In this document: one piece after another, positions 1-6,904 of the stretch
Layout: the number at the start of each line of letters is the position of its first letter
Position numbering within the stretch: the stretch's first letter is position 1
Assembly: GCA_964609975.1 (NCBI GenBank)
Contig: CAZSTR010000028.1
Coordinates: forward strand, 1-21,557
Origin: UBA5905 sp964609975
Lineage (GTDB): Bacteria > Bacillota > Clostridia > Oscillospirales > Acutalibacteraceae
Reading direction: 5' to 3'
DNA length: 21,557 bases
Program-made: the position numbers and the translations under genes
Notes under the pieces: generated by a model
What the model was told of the DNA's origin: nothing
Database searches by the model: none
What the model saw: only the letters and a program-made list of their open reading frames with translations

Positions 1-49
1 CGTAGGTCGGGTAACCGGCGCGGGAGTTCGAGTCTCCCCTTCTCCGCCA
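1..49 (+). tRNA. tRNA-Ser, 3' part only (5' end outside window)
   Basis: The sequence ends in an encoded CCA (47-49) preceded by discriminator G46. The T arm is GGGAG / TTCGAGT loop / CTCCC, and the 3' acceptor strand is CTTCTCC. Just upstream lies a long variable arm with stem GTCGG / CCGGC and a GTAA loop. A long variable arm together with discriminator G is typical of tRNA-Ser; tRNA-Leu normally has discriminator A. The anticodon lies outside the window, so the isoacceptor cannot be named. Confidence 0.88.
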
Positions 50-50
50 G

Positions 51-84
51 AAAAAGGCCTGATGCTTTTGCATCAGGCCTTTTT
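51..84 (+). terminator. Rho-independent terminator of the tRNA-Ser gene
   Basis: A perfect inverted repeat starts one base after the tRNA CCA. The GC-rich stem GGCCTGATGC / GCATCAGGCC closes a TTTT loop, and it is flanked by A5 on the left and T5 on the right. The symmetry means it could also stop transcription coming from the other strand. Confidence 0.9.
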
Positions 85-154
85 CAACTAAGTATGCCTT
101 GCGGCGCAATAAGTACCACCCTCGGTGCGTGAAGACTGCTTCGCAAGTGAAATT

Positions 155-259
155 CAGAAAATCCGAAAAGCCTCCTCTCAACATTCGAGTTGGCCGTGCC
201 AACTCGCGGGGAAGTGTCAGCAGAATGACTGTTGGAGGGGAGCTTGAAGGAATATTCTG
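155..259. other. Long folded element with a three-way junction (possible structured RNA or palindromic repeat)
   Basis: This is the main content of the gene-free stretch 85-284. Arm 168-183 pairs with 230-245 over about 15 base pairs, with single bulges at C171 and G234. Inside it sit two adjacent hairpins: 186-206 (CGAGTTGG / CCAACTCG, loop CCGTG) and 216-229 (GTCA / TGAC, loop GCAGAA). Outside, 155-164 pairs imperfectly with 249-259 across a symmetric GAA/GAA internal loop. A smaller hairpin TTGC-GGC-GCAA lies further left, near 99-109. Short open frames cross it on both strands but none has a convincing ribosome binding site. It could be an RNA from either strand or a dispersed repeat; the sequence alone does not decide. 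Confidence 0.6.
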
Positions 260-284
260 CACAGACGCCAACCGGCACACAAAG

Positions 285-314
285 AAAAGCCCCCGGCAGA
301 GCCGGAGGCTTTTT
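285..314 (-). terminator. Terminator after the LemA-like gene, probably bidirectional
   Basis: AAAAGCC-C-CCGGC pairs with GCCGG-A-GGCTTTT around an AGA loop, with one C/A mismatch. It lies 37 bases past the stop of the minus-strand LemA-like gene. On the minus strand the stem is followed by TTTTCTTT, and on the plus strand by TTTTT, so it can serve both directions and insulate the folded element at 155-259. Confidence 0.8.
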
Positions 315-351
315 CATCGCCAACAGAATGAAAAATGGATATGTGCGTATG

Positions 352-1020
352 TCAAAAAAACACACTGCGGGCCATTTCCTTGACCTCTTTCGAAGCCACA
401 AAGGGGATGCGGGTGGTATATCCGTTTTTCGCCGCCACAATCTTTTTTGTGGGCCAGGCGAAGATATCCCGATTCCATTCGTTGACCGTGTCGTTATACA
501 GCTCCCGCGCCGCGGTGATTTCCCGTTGCAGATACATATTCTGCTGCATGGCGTCGGCGATTTCCTGATGCGCCTTCAGGTCAGGATAGTTTTCCATTGC
601 GATGCGAATATCCCGCGAAACCGCATCCAGCCGACCGCCGACGGCGTTGCGCGCTTCTTCTGCATCGGTGCCGCTTCCGCCGCGGAAACGGGCGATGTTT
701 TCGAAGGTATCCTTGTCCAAATCAATCGCCTTATCCAGCAGACGGGCGCAGTTTTGGAGCACCACCACCCGTTGCTCCAGATAGTTGTCGATTTGCGAAG
801 CGTTTCGCTGAATTTTCTGCTGAAGCTGGTCAAAATACTTCTGAGCATTGGTTTTCATGAACAGAAAAACCAAACCGGGAATGATTCCGCAAACCCACAA
901 AGCGATTTCGAAAATTTTCGACCCAACGCCCACCTGGGCGGGAAGCTTCTTGACAATCACATTGGTGTCGAGACCCTCCTCGCGCACCTCCGGATTCAAC
1001 TCATCTAACTGATTAGCCAT
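352..1020 (-). CDS. lemA: LemA family membrane protein
   Basis: The 222-residue product has one hydrophobic segment at residues 36-55 followed by a long helical region. The helical part carries LemA hallmarks: the start of the helical bundle near residue 62 (YFDQLQQKIQ), a YLEQR segment near 80-84, and a C-terminal YNDTVNEWNRDI block leading into a short FAWP segment. The usual LemA has its membrane segment almost at the N-terminus; here 35 polar residues precede it, so the cytoplasmic tail is longer than usual. The ATG at 1020 has GGAGAG about 9 bases upstream. It follows a 533-residue membrane protein gene by 27 bases and ends before a terminator, so the two form an operon. The biochemical role of LemA proteins is not settled; membrane anchoring with a helical domain is what can be stated. 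Confidence 0.87.
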   Translation of the reverse strand: MANQLDELNPEVREEGLDTNVIVKKLPAQVGVGSKIFEIALWVCGIIPGLVFLFMKTNAQKYFDQLQQKIQRNASQIDNYLEQRVVVLQNCARLLDKAIDLDKDTFENIARFRGGSGTDAEEARNAVGGRLDAVSRDIRIAMENYPDLKAHQEIADAMQQNMYLQREITAARELYNDTVNEWNRDIFAWPTKKIVAAKNGYTTRIPFVASKEVKEMARSVFF

Positions 1021-1047
1021 CGAACATCTCTCCTTTTTTCTTGTTTC

Positions 1048-2649
1048 TCATTTCAAAAACAGCCCGATGCCGTTGCGGCTAGCCAGGGGCTTTTCACCGT
1101 CGGCCGCCCCCTCGGCACAAATCCAAAGCTGTTTCCTCGCCTGCAGGGGAATATATTCATCCCATTCCACCGGGACATTATGATACCGCCCGTCGTCGCC
1201 ATGCACCGACACCACATCCACCCGCTTTTCAATGTCATAGGAAAAGGCGGTGATGCTGGTCGCCTCCCGCTCCCCGTCGGCAGCCACAAAGGCCGCCTTC
1301 AAAATCGCCGGCGTCTTCGTTTGGGGATGCACCAAAAGGGACGGCTCCACCGCATTCGCCAAAGCCTCGCCCTCCTGCAGAGAATAGCGCTGGGCGCCAT
1401 CGGGAATCGGCTTCAGGGAATGAACCGGGCGCTCCTGATACACGGGAATCGCCCACAGCGGCGCAAAATCGAAATACACCGCCTTGAAAAACACCTCGTT
1501 TTTCAGCTGGAAATTCTCCCGCACCGTATCATAGGCATAGGAAACATATTCCTTCGGCAACAGATACAGCGCCCGCCCCTGGCTATGGTTAGAAACGATT
1601 TGATTGGTACGCCGCCGCTTGAAAAAGTGAAAATCGTCGCCGAAGCCACTGTGGGACAAAATTAAATCCACCATGTTCGTTTGCGCCAGCGGCGTGAACA
1701 GCGTGCGGAATTGCACCTCGTCGGTGCGATCCAGCGCATCGAAAAGCACCTCAAAATCCGTGTTGGACATCTGGGTGAAAGCGGTGTTGTTTTCCAGCGC
1801 CCGGTCTGTTTTCTTTTTCAGCCGCTTTTCGCCGCGTTTCACCAGCTTTTCGATTTCTTTTTCGCTCTTTTGCTCCAAATGGGAGGCGTCGCGGCTGAAG
1901 CACAGCTCCGGCCCGCCCTGGGCACAATAATTCAGCACCACCTGAGTGGAATAAAAGGGCTTCGGCTTCGTCACCGAGGCGTGGAGCGTTTGGGTGCGAG
2001 TGCGGGTGTGCATTTTTCCGTCGCTGTCCCGATATCGCTCCGTCCAATGAATGGTTTTCGTGCCGTGATAGGTTTCCACGCCCATGGTATGCGTGCGCCG
2101 GTTTTCGAACAGAAACGGATTTTCGTTATAATGTCCCGCCAGCACATCCAGCGACGACTGCTCCGTGCCCGCGCCGGAGGCAAAATCATAGTTGATTTTC
2201 ATGTCCTCCTCCTGCTTGGCCGAGAAGCAGCTCTCGAAGGACAGATCGGGGACGGTTTGCTCCGCCAGGCGGAGAGCATCCCGGTCGGTGAAGCGGGAAT
2301 TCAGCGGAAGCATCTGCGCATAGGCCTCCGCCAACAGCGTCGCTGCCCGTTGGTCGGCGGTTTCGATTTCCTCCTTCAGACACCGGATTTTCGGCGTCAT
2401 TTTCCATATCACCAGTGGAATCAGCACCACCGTTATGCACATCAGCACCCGAAAAAAGCGCAGCCAGTTTCGCTTTTTCCGCAGGCTCGCCCCTTCTGTG
2501 CGACAGCGCTCCAGCGCCGCCACCGTTTCGCGGTTTTTCTCGATGTCCACCCCGGACGCCTGCACCAGTTCCTCAAAAAAACGCCGGGTGTTTTCCCGGT
2601 GTTGCTCCCGAAACCGGCTCTCAAACTCCTCCAACGGATTGTAAATCAA
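1048..2649 (-). CDS. 533-residue membrane protein of unknown function, operon partner of LemA
   Basis: The N-terminal 60 residues are charged and helical, one strong hydrophobic segment spans about residues 66-84, and a large hydrophilic domain follows. That domain has a beta-rich stretch (ETYHGTKTIHWTERYRD, then many Thr/Arg alternations and SVTKPKPFYSTQVVLNY), a Lys/Glu-rich helical part near residues 255-285, and a mixed C-terminal half with aromatic clusters. No catalytic motif or signal peptide is recognisable. The start is TTG at 2649, chosen because GGGGGGAGG lies 3 bases upstream and a consensus promoter sits about 25 bases upstream. It is the first gene of a two-gene operon with the LemA-like protein, which suggests a shared membrane role (inference). 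I recall similar large proteins beside lemA in other Firmicutes and mollicutes but cannot give a family name. Confidence 0.8.
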   Translation of the reverse strand: MIYNPLEEFESRFREQHRENTRRFFEELVQASGVDIEKNRETVAALERCRTEGASLRKKRNWLRFFRVLMCITVVLIPLVIWKMTPKIRCLKEEIETADQRAATLLAEAYAQMLPLNSRFTDRDALRLAEQTVPDLSFESCFSAKQEEDMKINYDFASGAGTEQSSLDVLAGHYNENPFLFENRRTHTMGVETYHGTKTIHWTERYRDSDGKMHTRTRTQTLHASVTKPKPFYSTQVVLNYCAQGGPELCFSRDASHLEQKSEKEIEKLVKRGEKRLKKKTDRALENNTAFTQMSNTDFEVLFDALDRTDEVQFRTLFTPLAQTNMVDLILSHSGFGDDFHFFKRRRTNQIVSNHSQGRALYLLPKEYVSYAYDTVRENFQLKNEVFFKAVYFDFAPLWAIPVYQERPVHSLKPIPDGAQRYSLQEGEALANAVEPSLLVHPQTKTPAILKAAFVAADGEREATSITAFSYDIEKRVDVVSVHGDDGRYHNVPVEWDEYIPLQARKQLWICAEGAADGEKPLASRNGIGLFLK

Positions 2650-2672
2650 TGGCCTCCCCCCCTTTTCTCTGC

Positions 2673-2701
2673 ATTATACAACAAATTTCGCCCCCTGTAA
2701 A
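2673..2701 (-). promoter_or_regulatory. SigA-type promoter for the 533-aa gene / lemA operon
   Basis: On the minus strand, TTTACA (2696-2701) is followed after exactly 17 bases by TATAAT (2673-2678). Transcription would start near 2667, giving a leader of only about 17 bases that contains the ribosome binding site. This supports the TTG start at 2649. Confidence 0.8.
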
Positions 2702-2775
2702 CCCCGACTTTGCAGCTACCTCATTTTTTCTATGCGCTCCAAAGGCCAAATAACACCGGCGAAAACAACAAAAAG

Positions 2776-2812
2776 CCGCCCGACATTCGTAAAAATACGA
2801 AAAGTCGGGCGG
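2776..2812 (-). terminator. Terminator after uppP
   Basis: CCGCCCGAC (2776-2784) pairs with GTCGGGCGG (2804-2812), and the inner part can extend with TTCGTA / TACGAA. On the minus strand a CTTTTTGTTGTTTT tail follows. It lies about 50 bases past the uppP stop and separates uppP from the next operon's promoter. Confidence 0.85.
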
Positions 2813-2863
2813 TTCTCATCTTGTATGCCCCCTTCAAGGGTTTTTTCCTGCGTTTTCGCGGGC

Positions 2864-3706
2864 TTATTTCAGCACGCCTGGCGCCAGCCAAACCACCAAC
2901 AGCACCACCGCACCGAGAAGGATGCGATACCAGCCAAAGGCCTTGAAGCTGTGCTTTTGGATAAAGGACATCAGGAAGCGAATCACCAACAGGGACACAA
3001 CAAAGGACACAACCGTCGCCATCGCCAGCAAAATCCATTCCTGCGCCGTGAAGGCGTAGCCGTCCAGCAGGAAATATTTAACAACCTTCAATCCGCTGGC
3101 GCCCAGCATCACCGGAATCGCCATAAAAAAGGAAAATTCGGCGGCCACCGGGCGGGAGGTGCCCAAAAGCGTCGCTCCGAGGATGGTGGAGCCGGAACGG
3201 GAGGTGCCAGGAATCAGCGCCAGCATCTGGAATGCGCCGATGCCCAACGCCCGTTTATAGCTGATTTCCTCCAGCGTGTTGGCTGTCGGCCGGGCTTTGC
3301 GGCTTTCCATCCAGATGAAGCCGATGCCATAAAGAATCAGCGCCGCCGCAATCACCACCGGCACAGATAGCTTTTCGTCGATGAGGTCGTTGAGAGCCAG
3401 CCCCGCCACCGCGGCCGGCACGCTGGCAATCAGCACCTTCAGCCACAGCCGCCATGTGGCAGTCTTTTCCTCCTTCGTTTTGCGGAGGGAAAAGGGATTG
3501 AGCTTATGAAAGTACAGCACCACCACGGCCATAATCGAGCCGAGCTGGATAATCACCTTGAACACATCGAAAAATTCCTTGGACACATCCATTTTCCATA
3601 TCGCGTCCAGCAAAAGAATATGTCCGGTGCTGCTGATGGGAAGCCATTCGGTGATGCCCTGGACAACGCCCTGGACAATGGCCTTTAGAATTTCAATGAA
3701 AAACAT
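2864..3706 (-). CDS. uppP: Undecaprenyl-diphosphatase UppP (BacA family)
   Basis: UppP removes a phosphate from undecaprenyl diphosphate at the membrane, regenerating the lipid carrier for peptidoglycan precursors; extra activity gives bacitracin resistance in known members. The 280-residue protein is almost entirely hydrophobic segments. Family motif 1 (GITEWLPISSTGH) is at residues 17-29 with the catalytic-type Glu, and motif 2 (PGTSRSGST) is at residues 166-174 with the conserved Arg. The length matches the family (about 265-285). The start is the ATG at 3706 with GAAGGAG about 8 bases upstream; an upstream in-frame GTG at 3724 would place that site inside the gene. It follows the YdbC-like gene by 28 bases, so the two are probably cotranscribed. 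Confidence 0.96.
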   Translation of the reverse strand: MFFIEILKAIVQGVVQGITEWLPISSTGHILLLDAIWKMDVSKEFFDVFKVIIQLGSIMAVVVLYFHKLNPFSLRKTKEEKTATWRLWLKVLIASVPAAVAGLALNDLIDEKLSVPVVIAAALILYGIGFIWMESRKARPTANTLEEISYKRALGIGAFQMLALIPGTSRSGSTILGATLLGTSRPVAAEFSFFMAIPVMLGASGLKVVKYFLLDGYAFTAQEWILLAMATVVSFVVSLLVIRFLMSFIQKHSFKAFGWYRILLGAVVLLVVWLAPGVLK

Positions 3707-3734
3707 AGCGTGCTCTCCTTCCACTCCCGACCTC

Positions 3735-3956
3735 TCACAAATCCAGGTCGTTGAGCAAATCCCGCAGCAAAATCATCTCATCCGCAGAAATGGTGACACC
3801 CTTGCCCATTTTGGCATGGTCGGGCGCCCAGTCCCGGATGTCATATTTCGGCGCGCGGTCATTCCAGCTTACCAGGTTCAACTCCTTCGTCCAGCCGGTC
3901 GGAGACTGGGACAACACACCACATTCCTTCACAACTTCATACTTAAGATCTGCCAT
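3735..3956 (-). CDS. YdbC-family PC4-like ssDNA-binding protein
   Basis: The 73-residue product matches the small bacterial YdbC family, relatives of the eukaryotic PC4 coactivator fold that bind single-stranded DNA as dimers. Signature stretches are KELNLVSWNDRAPKYDIRDW (residues 24-43) and PDHAKMGKGVTIS (residues 45-57), ending in a helix EMILLRDLLNDL. The length is the normal one for the family. GAGGAA lies upstream of the ATG at 3956. No good promoter is visible in the 80 bases upstream, so transcription may come through from the DivIVA-like gene. The cellular role of YdbC proteins is not established; assignment is by family resemblance. Confidence 0.85.
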   Translation of the reverse strand: MADLKYEVVKECGVLSQSPTGWTKELNLVSWNDRAPKYDIRDWAPDHAKMGKGVTISADEMILLRDLLNDLDL

Positions 3957-4120
3957 AACTTTTGTTCCTCGCTTTCCTATAATTGGGTATACAGAAGCGA
4001 ACGGAAAGCGTCCGCCTCAATGCAAAATCGGTTCCGGCTCAGTCGCCCATCAGCCATGCACCCAGGCGCTCCAGAAGGCCGGCAGAGCGCGACTGCTTTT
4101 TCGGCGGGCGGCGCGGGGTT

Positions 4121-4969
4121 TCACCTCCGCCCTTCTTCTCCTGCGCCGGTCGAAGAACCGGACAGGCGGGCGGCAGCGCGAAAAAAGGAGCTGTTTTCCT
4201 TGGAAAGCCCATTGGCCTCCGACAGCCATTCATCCAGCGCGGCCTCTAAGCGGGTGTCAATTTCGCCCCGTGTGCCGCACAGAGCGTTTTGGTGACAGGC
4301 CAGCTGATCCGCCATAGACCGCAACTGCTCCAGCATCCCGTCCACCGCGTTGCGGGTGTCGCTCAACGCCCGGTCCGCCATGGCGGAGGTTTCCTCCAGA
4401 TAGGGACGCACCAGCCCGTCCAAATGCGCTTTCATGCCGTCGGCACGACCCAGCACCCGCTCATAGCGACCGATGCGCTCCAGCGCCGACTCCAGCCGCC
4501 GCTCGCAGGCGCTAAGCTCGCTCCCGCGCACCGTCAACCGCTCCTCCGCGGCCATCATTTCCGTTGTGGCGCTTTCCGCCTTTTCCTTCGCCTGGGCGGC
4601 CTCCTGAGCCAGCGCCTCGCAACGCTGGCTCAGCTTCTGCTCCTGCTGGCGAGAGTGGGAAAGCTCCTCCCGGAGCTGCTCCAGCTCCTGCTGTAACGGA
4701 CGAAGCACGTCCAGCTCCGCCTTCAACGCGGTCAGCTCCTCGGCCAGACCGTCCCTCTCCTGGGTCAGCTGCGCCGCCACGCTTTCCGCCCGGCTCGCCT
4801 GTTCTGTTTGCTGAGCCGCCTGTTGCGCCGCCTGCTCCCGCTCCTGGGTCAGCTGCTGTCGCTCCTCGTTCCATTCCGTTGTGATGCGGTCGATATAGGA
4901 CAGCACATCTCCTTTGTGAAAGCCGCCCAGGGCAGAACGAAACATTCCCTGCTCATCCATGTTGGACAC
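4121..4969 (-). CDS. DivIVA-like coiled-coil protein; 3' end probably frameshifted
   Basis: The N-terminus (FRSALGGFHKGDVLSYIDRI) resembles the membrane-binding DivIVA/GpsB-type domain, in which a 'GF..-DV..YI' pattern precedes a coiled coil. Residues of about 40-190 are an uninterrupted heptad-rich coiled coil full of Gln, Glu, Ala and Leu. Such proteins scaffold division or polar growth; the exact role here is unknown. I chose GTG at 4969 because AAGGA lies 6-7 bases upstream; ATG at 4960 is the alternative. In the present frame it stops at 4121, giving 282 residues. The next frame continues open to 4039 and ends in an amphipathic-looking tail (SAGLLERLGAWLMGD). Losing one base between about 4125 and 4186, for example in A6 at 4181-4186 (T6 on the coding strand), would give a 309-residue protein. 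Confidence 0.75.
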   Translation of the reverse strand: MSNMDEQGMFRSALGGFHKGDVLSYIDRITTEWNEERQQLTQEREQAAQQAAQQTEQASRAESVAAQLTQERDGLAEELTALKAELDVLRPLQQELEQLREELSHSRQQEQKLSQRCEALAQEAAQAKEKAESATTEMMAAEERLTVRGSELSACERRLESALERIGRYERVLGRADGMKAHLDGLVRPYLEETSAMADRALSDTRNAVDGMLEQLRSMADQLACHQNALCGTRGEIDTRLEAALDEWLSEANGLSKENSSFFRAAARLSGSSTGAGEEGRR

Positions 4970-5024
4970 CCCGTTTCCTTTTTCGCGCGGGTCGGTATTC
5001 GCCCGCGCGTTATGCTCTACCCTT

Positions 5025-5053
5025 ATAATAATATGGATTGCGACTTCTGTCAA
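5025..5053 (-). promoter_or_regulatory. Consensus SigA-type promoter for the DivIVA-like gene
   Basis: Minus-strand TTGACA (5048-5053) and TATTAT (5025-5030) are separated by exactly 17 bases. The -35 box is a perfect consensus and the -10 box has one mismatch, so this is probably the strongest housekeeping promoter in the window. Transcription would start near 5018, leaving a leader of about 50 bases. Confidence 0.85.
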
Positions 5054-5121
5054 GAACCGAAACGCCCCGAACCGGGAAAAAGTTATGTCTAGCATATAGG
5101 TGCCGGGGATCCGGCATAACA

Positions 5122-5165
5122 AAAACAGCCCTGGCCGACGCGATTGCGCGGGACAGGGCCGTTTT
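5122..5165 (-). terminator. Terminator after threonine aldolase
   Basis: On the minus strand AAAACGGCCCTG pairs with CAGGGCTGTTTT (one G-U pair), with a further CGCG / CGCG pairing in the loop, and a T run follows. It starts about 10 bases after the ltaE stop. Confidence 0.85.
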
Positions 5166-5175
5166 ATGAAAGCGC

Positions 5176-6201
5176 TTACAACAAGCTTTCCAGCCGGTCT
5201 AAATCCTCCTCGGTTGTGGCCCAGCTGGTGCAAAAGCGCACCACGGTATGGGTGCTGTCCGGCTTTTCCCAGAAGCTGCAAACCACATCCTTTTTCAATG
5301 CCTCCAAGCGGCTATCCTCCATGAGAATAAACTGCTGGTTGGTTTCGGTTTCGCGCGCGAAGGTATATCCCTTGGCGCGGAAAATGGCCTTGAGCCGTTC
5401 CGCCATGCGAATCGCGTGACGGCTGATGCTCCAATACAGGTCATCGGTGAACAGGGCGTCGAACTGAACCCCCAGCAGGCGTCCCTTAGCCAAAAGAGCG
5501 CCATGCTGCTTCGCGAGAGTCACGAGGTGAGCGGGCATATCCCCCTTCGGGAACATCACAGCCTCGCCGCACAGGGCGCCCACCTTCGTGCCGCCCACAT
5601 AAAACACATCGCACAAAGCGGCGATGTCGGCGGGGGTCACATCGGTGGTCTCGCTCATCAGACCATAGCCCAGCCGGGCGCCATCCAAAAACAGCGGCAA
5701 GCCCGCCCGGCGGCAGGTTTCAGACAGGGCGGTCAACTCCGCCTTCGTATACAGCGTGCCGAATTCGCTGGGATGGGAGATATACACCATGCCGGGCGCC
5801 ACCATGTGGGGCCAGGTGGAGTCACCATAGAAGCGATCCAGATAGGCCTGCACATCAGCGGCGGAAACCTTTCCGTCATGGCCGGGCAGGGTCAGCACCT
5901 TATGGCCGGTGAACTCGATGGCGCCGGCCTCATGCACTGCCACATGGCCGTTCTCTGTCGCCAACACCCCTTCACCGCTCCGCAGAAGCGCGTCGATAAC
6001 GAGAGCGTTGGTCTGGGTTCCGCCGACGAGGAAAAACACATCGCCATCGGGGCAGTCGAAGGCGCGGCACAGCTTTTCGCGGGCGGCGCGGCAATAGCAA
6101 TCCTCTCCATAGCCGCTTTGCGGCTCCAGATTGGTTTCGGCCAGCCGCTCCAGCAAGCGGGGATGCGCCCCCTGGATATAATCGGTTTCAAAAGACAGCA
6201 T
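5176..6201 (-). CDS. ltaE: Low-specificity L-threonine aldolase (PLP enzyme)
   Basis: This PLP-dependent fold-type I enzyme cleaves threonine or allo-threonine to glycine and acetaldehyde in the cytoplasm. The 341-residue product has the family's landmarks: LVGGTQTN at residues 58-65 (phosphate-binding region), HEAGAIEF at 90-97, FLDGARLGYG at 171-180 with the PLP-nitrogen-binding Asp173, and YVGGTKVGALCGEA at 201-214 with Lys206 as the Schiff-base lysine. The chosen ATG at 6201 has AAAGGAG 8 bases upstream. An in-frame ATG at 6222 overlaps the trmB stop as ATGA but has no ribosome binding site. It is the last gene of the DUF4364-trmB-ltaE run and is followed by a terminator. I cannot tell D/L or allo specificity from sequence. 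Confidence 0.93.
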   Translation of the reverse strand: MLSFETDYIQGAHPRLLERLAETNLEPQSGYGEDCYCRAAREKLCRAFDCPDGDVFFLVGGTQTNALVIDALLRSGEGVLATENGHVAVHEAGAIEFTGHKVLTLPGHDGKVSAADVQAYLDRFYGDSTWPHMVAPGMVYISHPSEFGTLYTKAELTALSETCRRAGLPLFLDGARLGYGLMSETTDVTPADIAALCDVFYVGGTKVGALCGEAVMFPKGDMPAHLVTLAKQHGALLAKGRLLGVQFDALFTDDLYWSISRHAIRMAERLKAIFRAKGYTFARETETNQQFILMEDSRLEALKKDVVCSFWEKPDSTHTVVRFCTSWATTEEDLDRLESLL

Positions 6202-6218
6202 AGCAATCACTCCTTTTC

Positions 6219-6890
6219 TCATTCTGCGACATGGGCAACGAGCCGATAAATCGGCAGGCCCTGGTCCACAAATTTCTGTTCATATTCGGTGACGATGTTT
6301 TCTGGGTCCGTGTCCGCGTGTAAATCCAGCGAAACGCTGTCCAGCACATAGCCGCTTTGGGAAAGCTCCTCCAGTGAAAACTGGAACAGGCGCCGGTCGT
6401 CGGTTTTTTGGGTCAGCCGGGCGCCGGGGATCAACAGCCTTCGATACAGCTCCAGAAAATGCCGATGGGTCAGCCGGTGAATGGCATAGGCCTTCTTTGG
6501 GAAGGGGGTGGAGAAGTTGAGATACAGCGCAGACACGCTTTGGGCGGGCAAATAGCGAGTCAGATATTCCGCGTCACCCCACAGAAAGCGAATATTTTCC
6601 AGCCCCTGTGCCTTCGCCGCCTCGCAGGCGGTGACAAGCACATTTCCGTATTTTTCCACCGCCAGAAAATTCCGCTCCGGATGGCGGCCGGCCATGGCGC
6701 ACACGAAGCCGCCCTTTCCGCAACCGATTTCCAGCTCCACCGGCCGGTTATTTCCGAAAAGCCCGGCCAAATCCAGCAGCTCCGCGCCGGCTTCCGCGCC
6801 GAAGCGCAGGGTTTCCGGCTTCATGTTGATGATCCACTGGGCGCAGTCGTCCATGCGGTTATCCAAATGCTTTTTGCGACGCATTCGCAT
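6219..6890 (-). CDS. trmB: tRNA (guanine46-N7)-methyltransferase TrmB
   Basis: TrmB transfers a methyl group from S-adenosylmethionine to N7 of G46 in tRNA. The 223-residue product starts with the usual basic MRMRRKKHLD segment, has the SAM-binding motif VELEIGCGKGGF at residues 51-62, the acidic ribose-binding Glu79 in FLAVEK, and a C-terminal QKTDDRRLF at 161-169 (family KTD motif). The usual DPWPKKRH segment is altered to STPFPKKAYAIHRLTH (127-142): the Asp is replaced by Thr and the Arg-His pair by Ala-Tyr. ATG at 6890 has AAGGAGG about 8 bases upstream and follows the DUF4364 stop by 14 bases, indicating cotranscription. Everything before residue 1 in the longer frame lies inside the upstream gene. 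Confidence 0.93.
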   Translation of the reverse strand: MRMRRKKHLDNRMDDCAQWIINMKPETLRFGAEAGAELLDLAGLFGNNRPVELEIGCGKGGFVCAMAGRHPERNFLAVEKYGNVLVTACEAAKAQGLENIRFLWGDAEYLTRYLPAQSVSALYLNFSTPFPKKAYAIHRLTHRHFLELYRRLLIPGARLTQKTDDRRLFQFSLEELSQSGYVLDSVSLDLHADTDPENIVTEYEQKFVDQGLPIYRLVAHVAE

Positions 6891-6904
6891 TGGAAGTTCC
6901 TCCT

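Noticed and set aside
84..440. Minus-strand open frame across the folded element
   Set aside because: It overlaps the end of the LemA-like gene, has no ribosome binding site, and runs through two terminators; the folding explains the sequence better.
232..1008. Long plus-strand open frame over the LemA-like gene
   Set aside because: It lies opposite a gene with a clear family match, ribosome binding site and promoter; its product has no recognisable motif.
1681..2700. 339-codon plus-strand frame opposite the 533-aa gene
   Set aside because: It has the composition of an antisense shadow (rich in His, Arg and Gln), lacks a start signal, and runs across the promoter of the opposite gene.
4970..5281. 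Extension of the DivIVA-like protein to an upstream start at 5281
   Set aside because: The extension would contain the consensus promoter and a terminator; the ribosome binding site points to 4969 or 4960.
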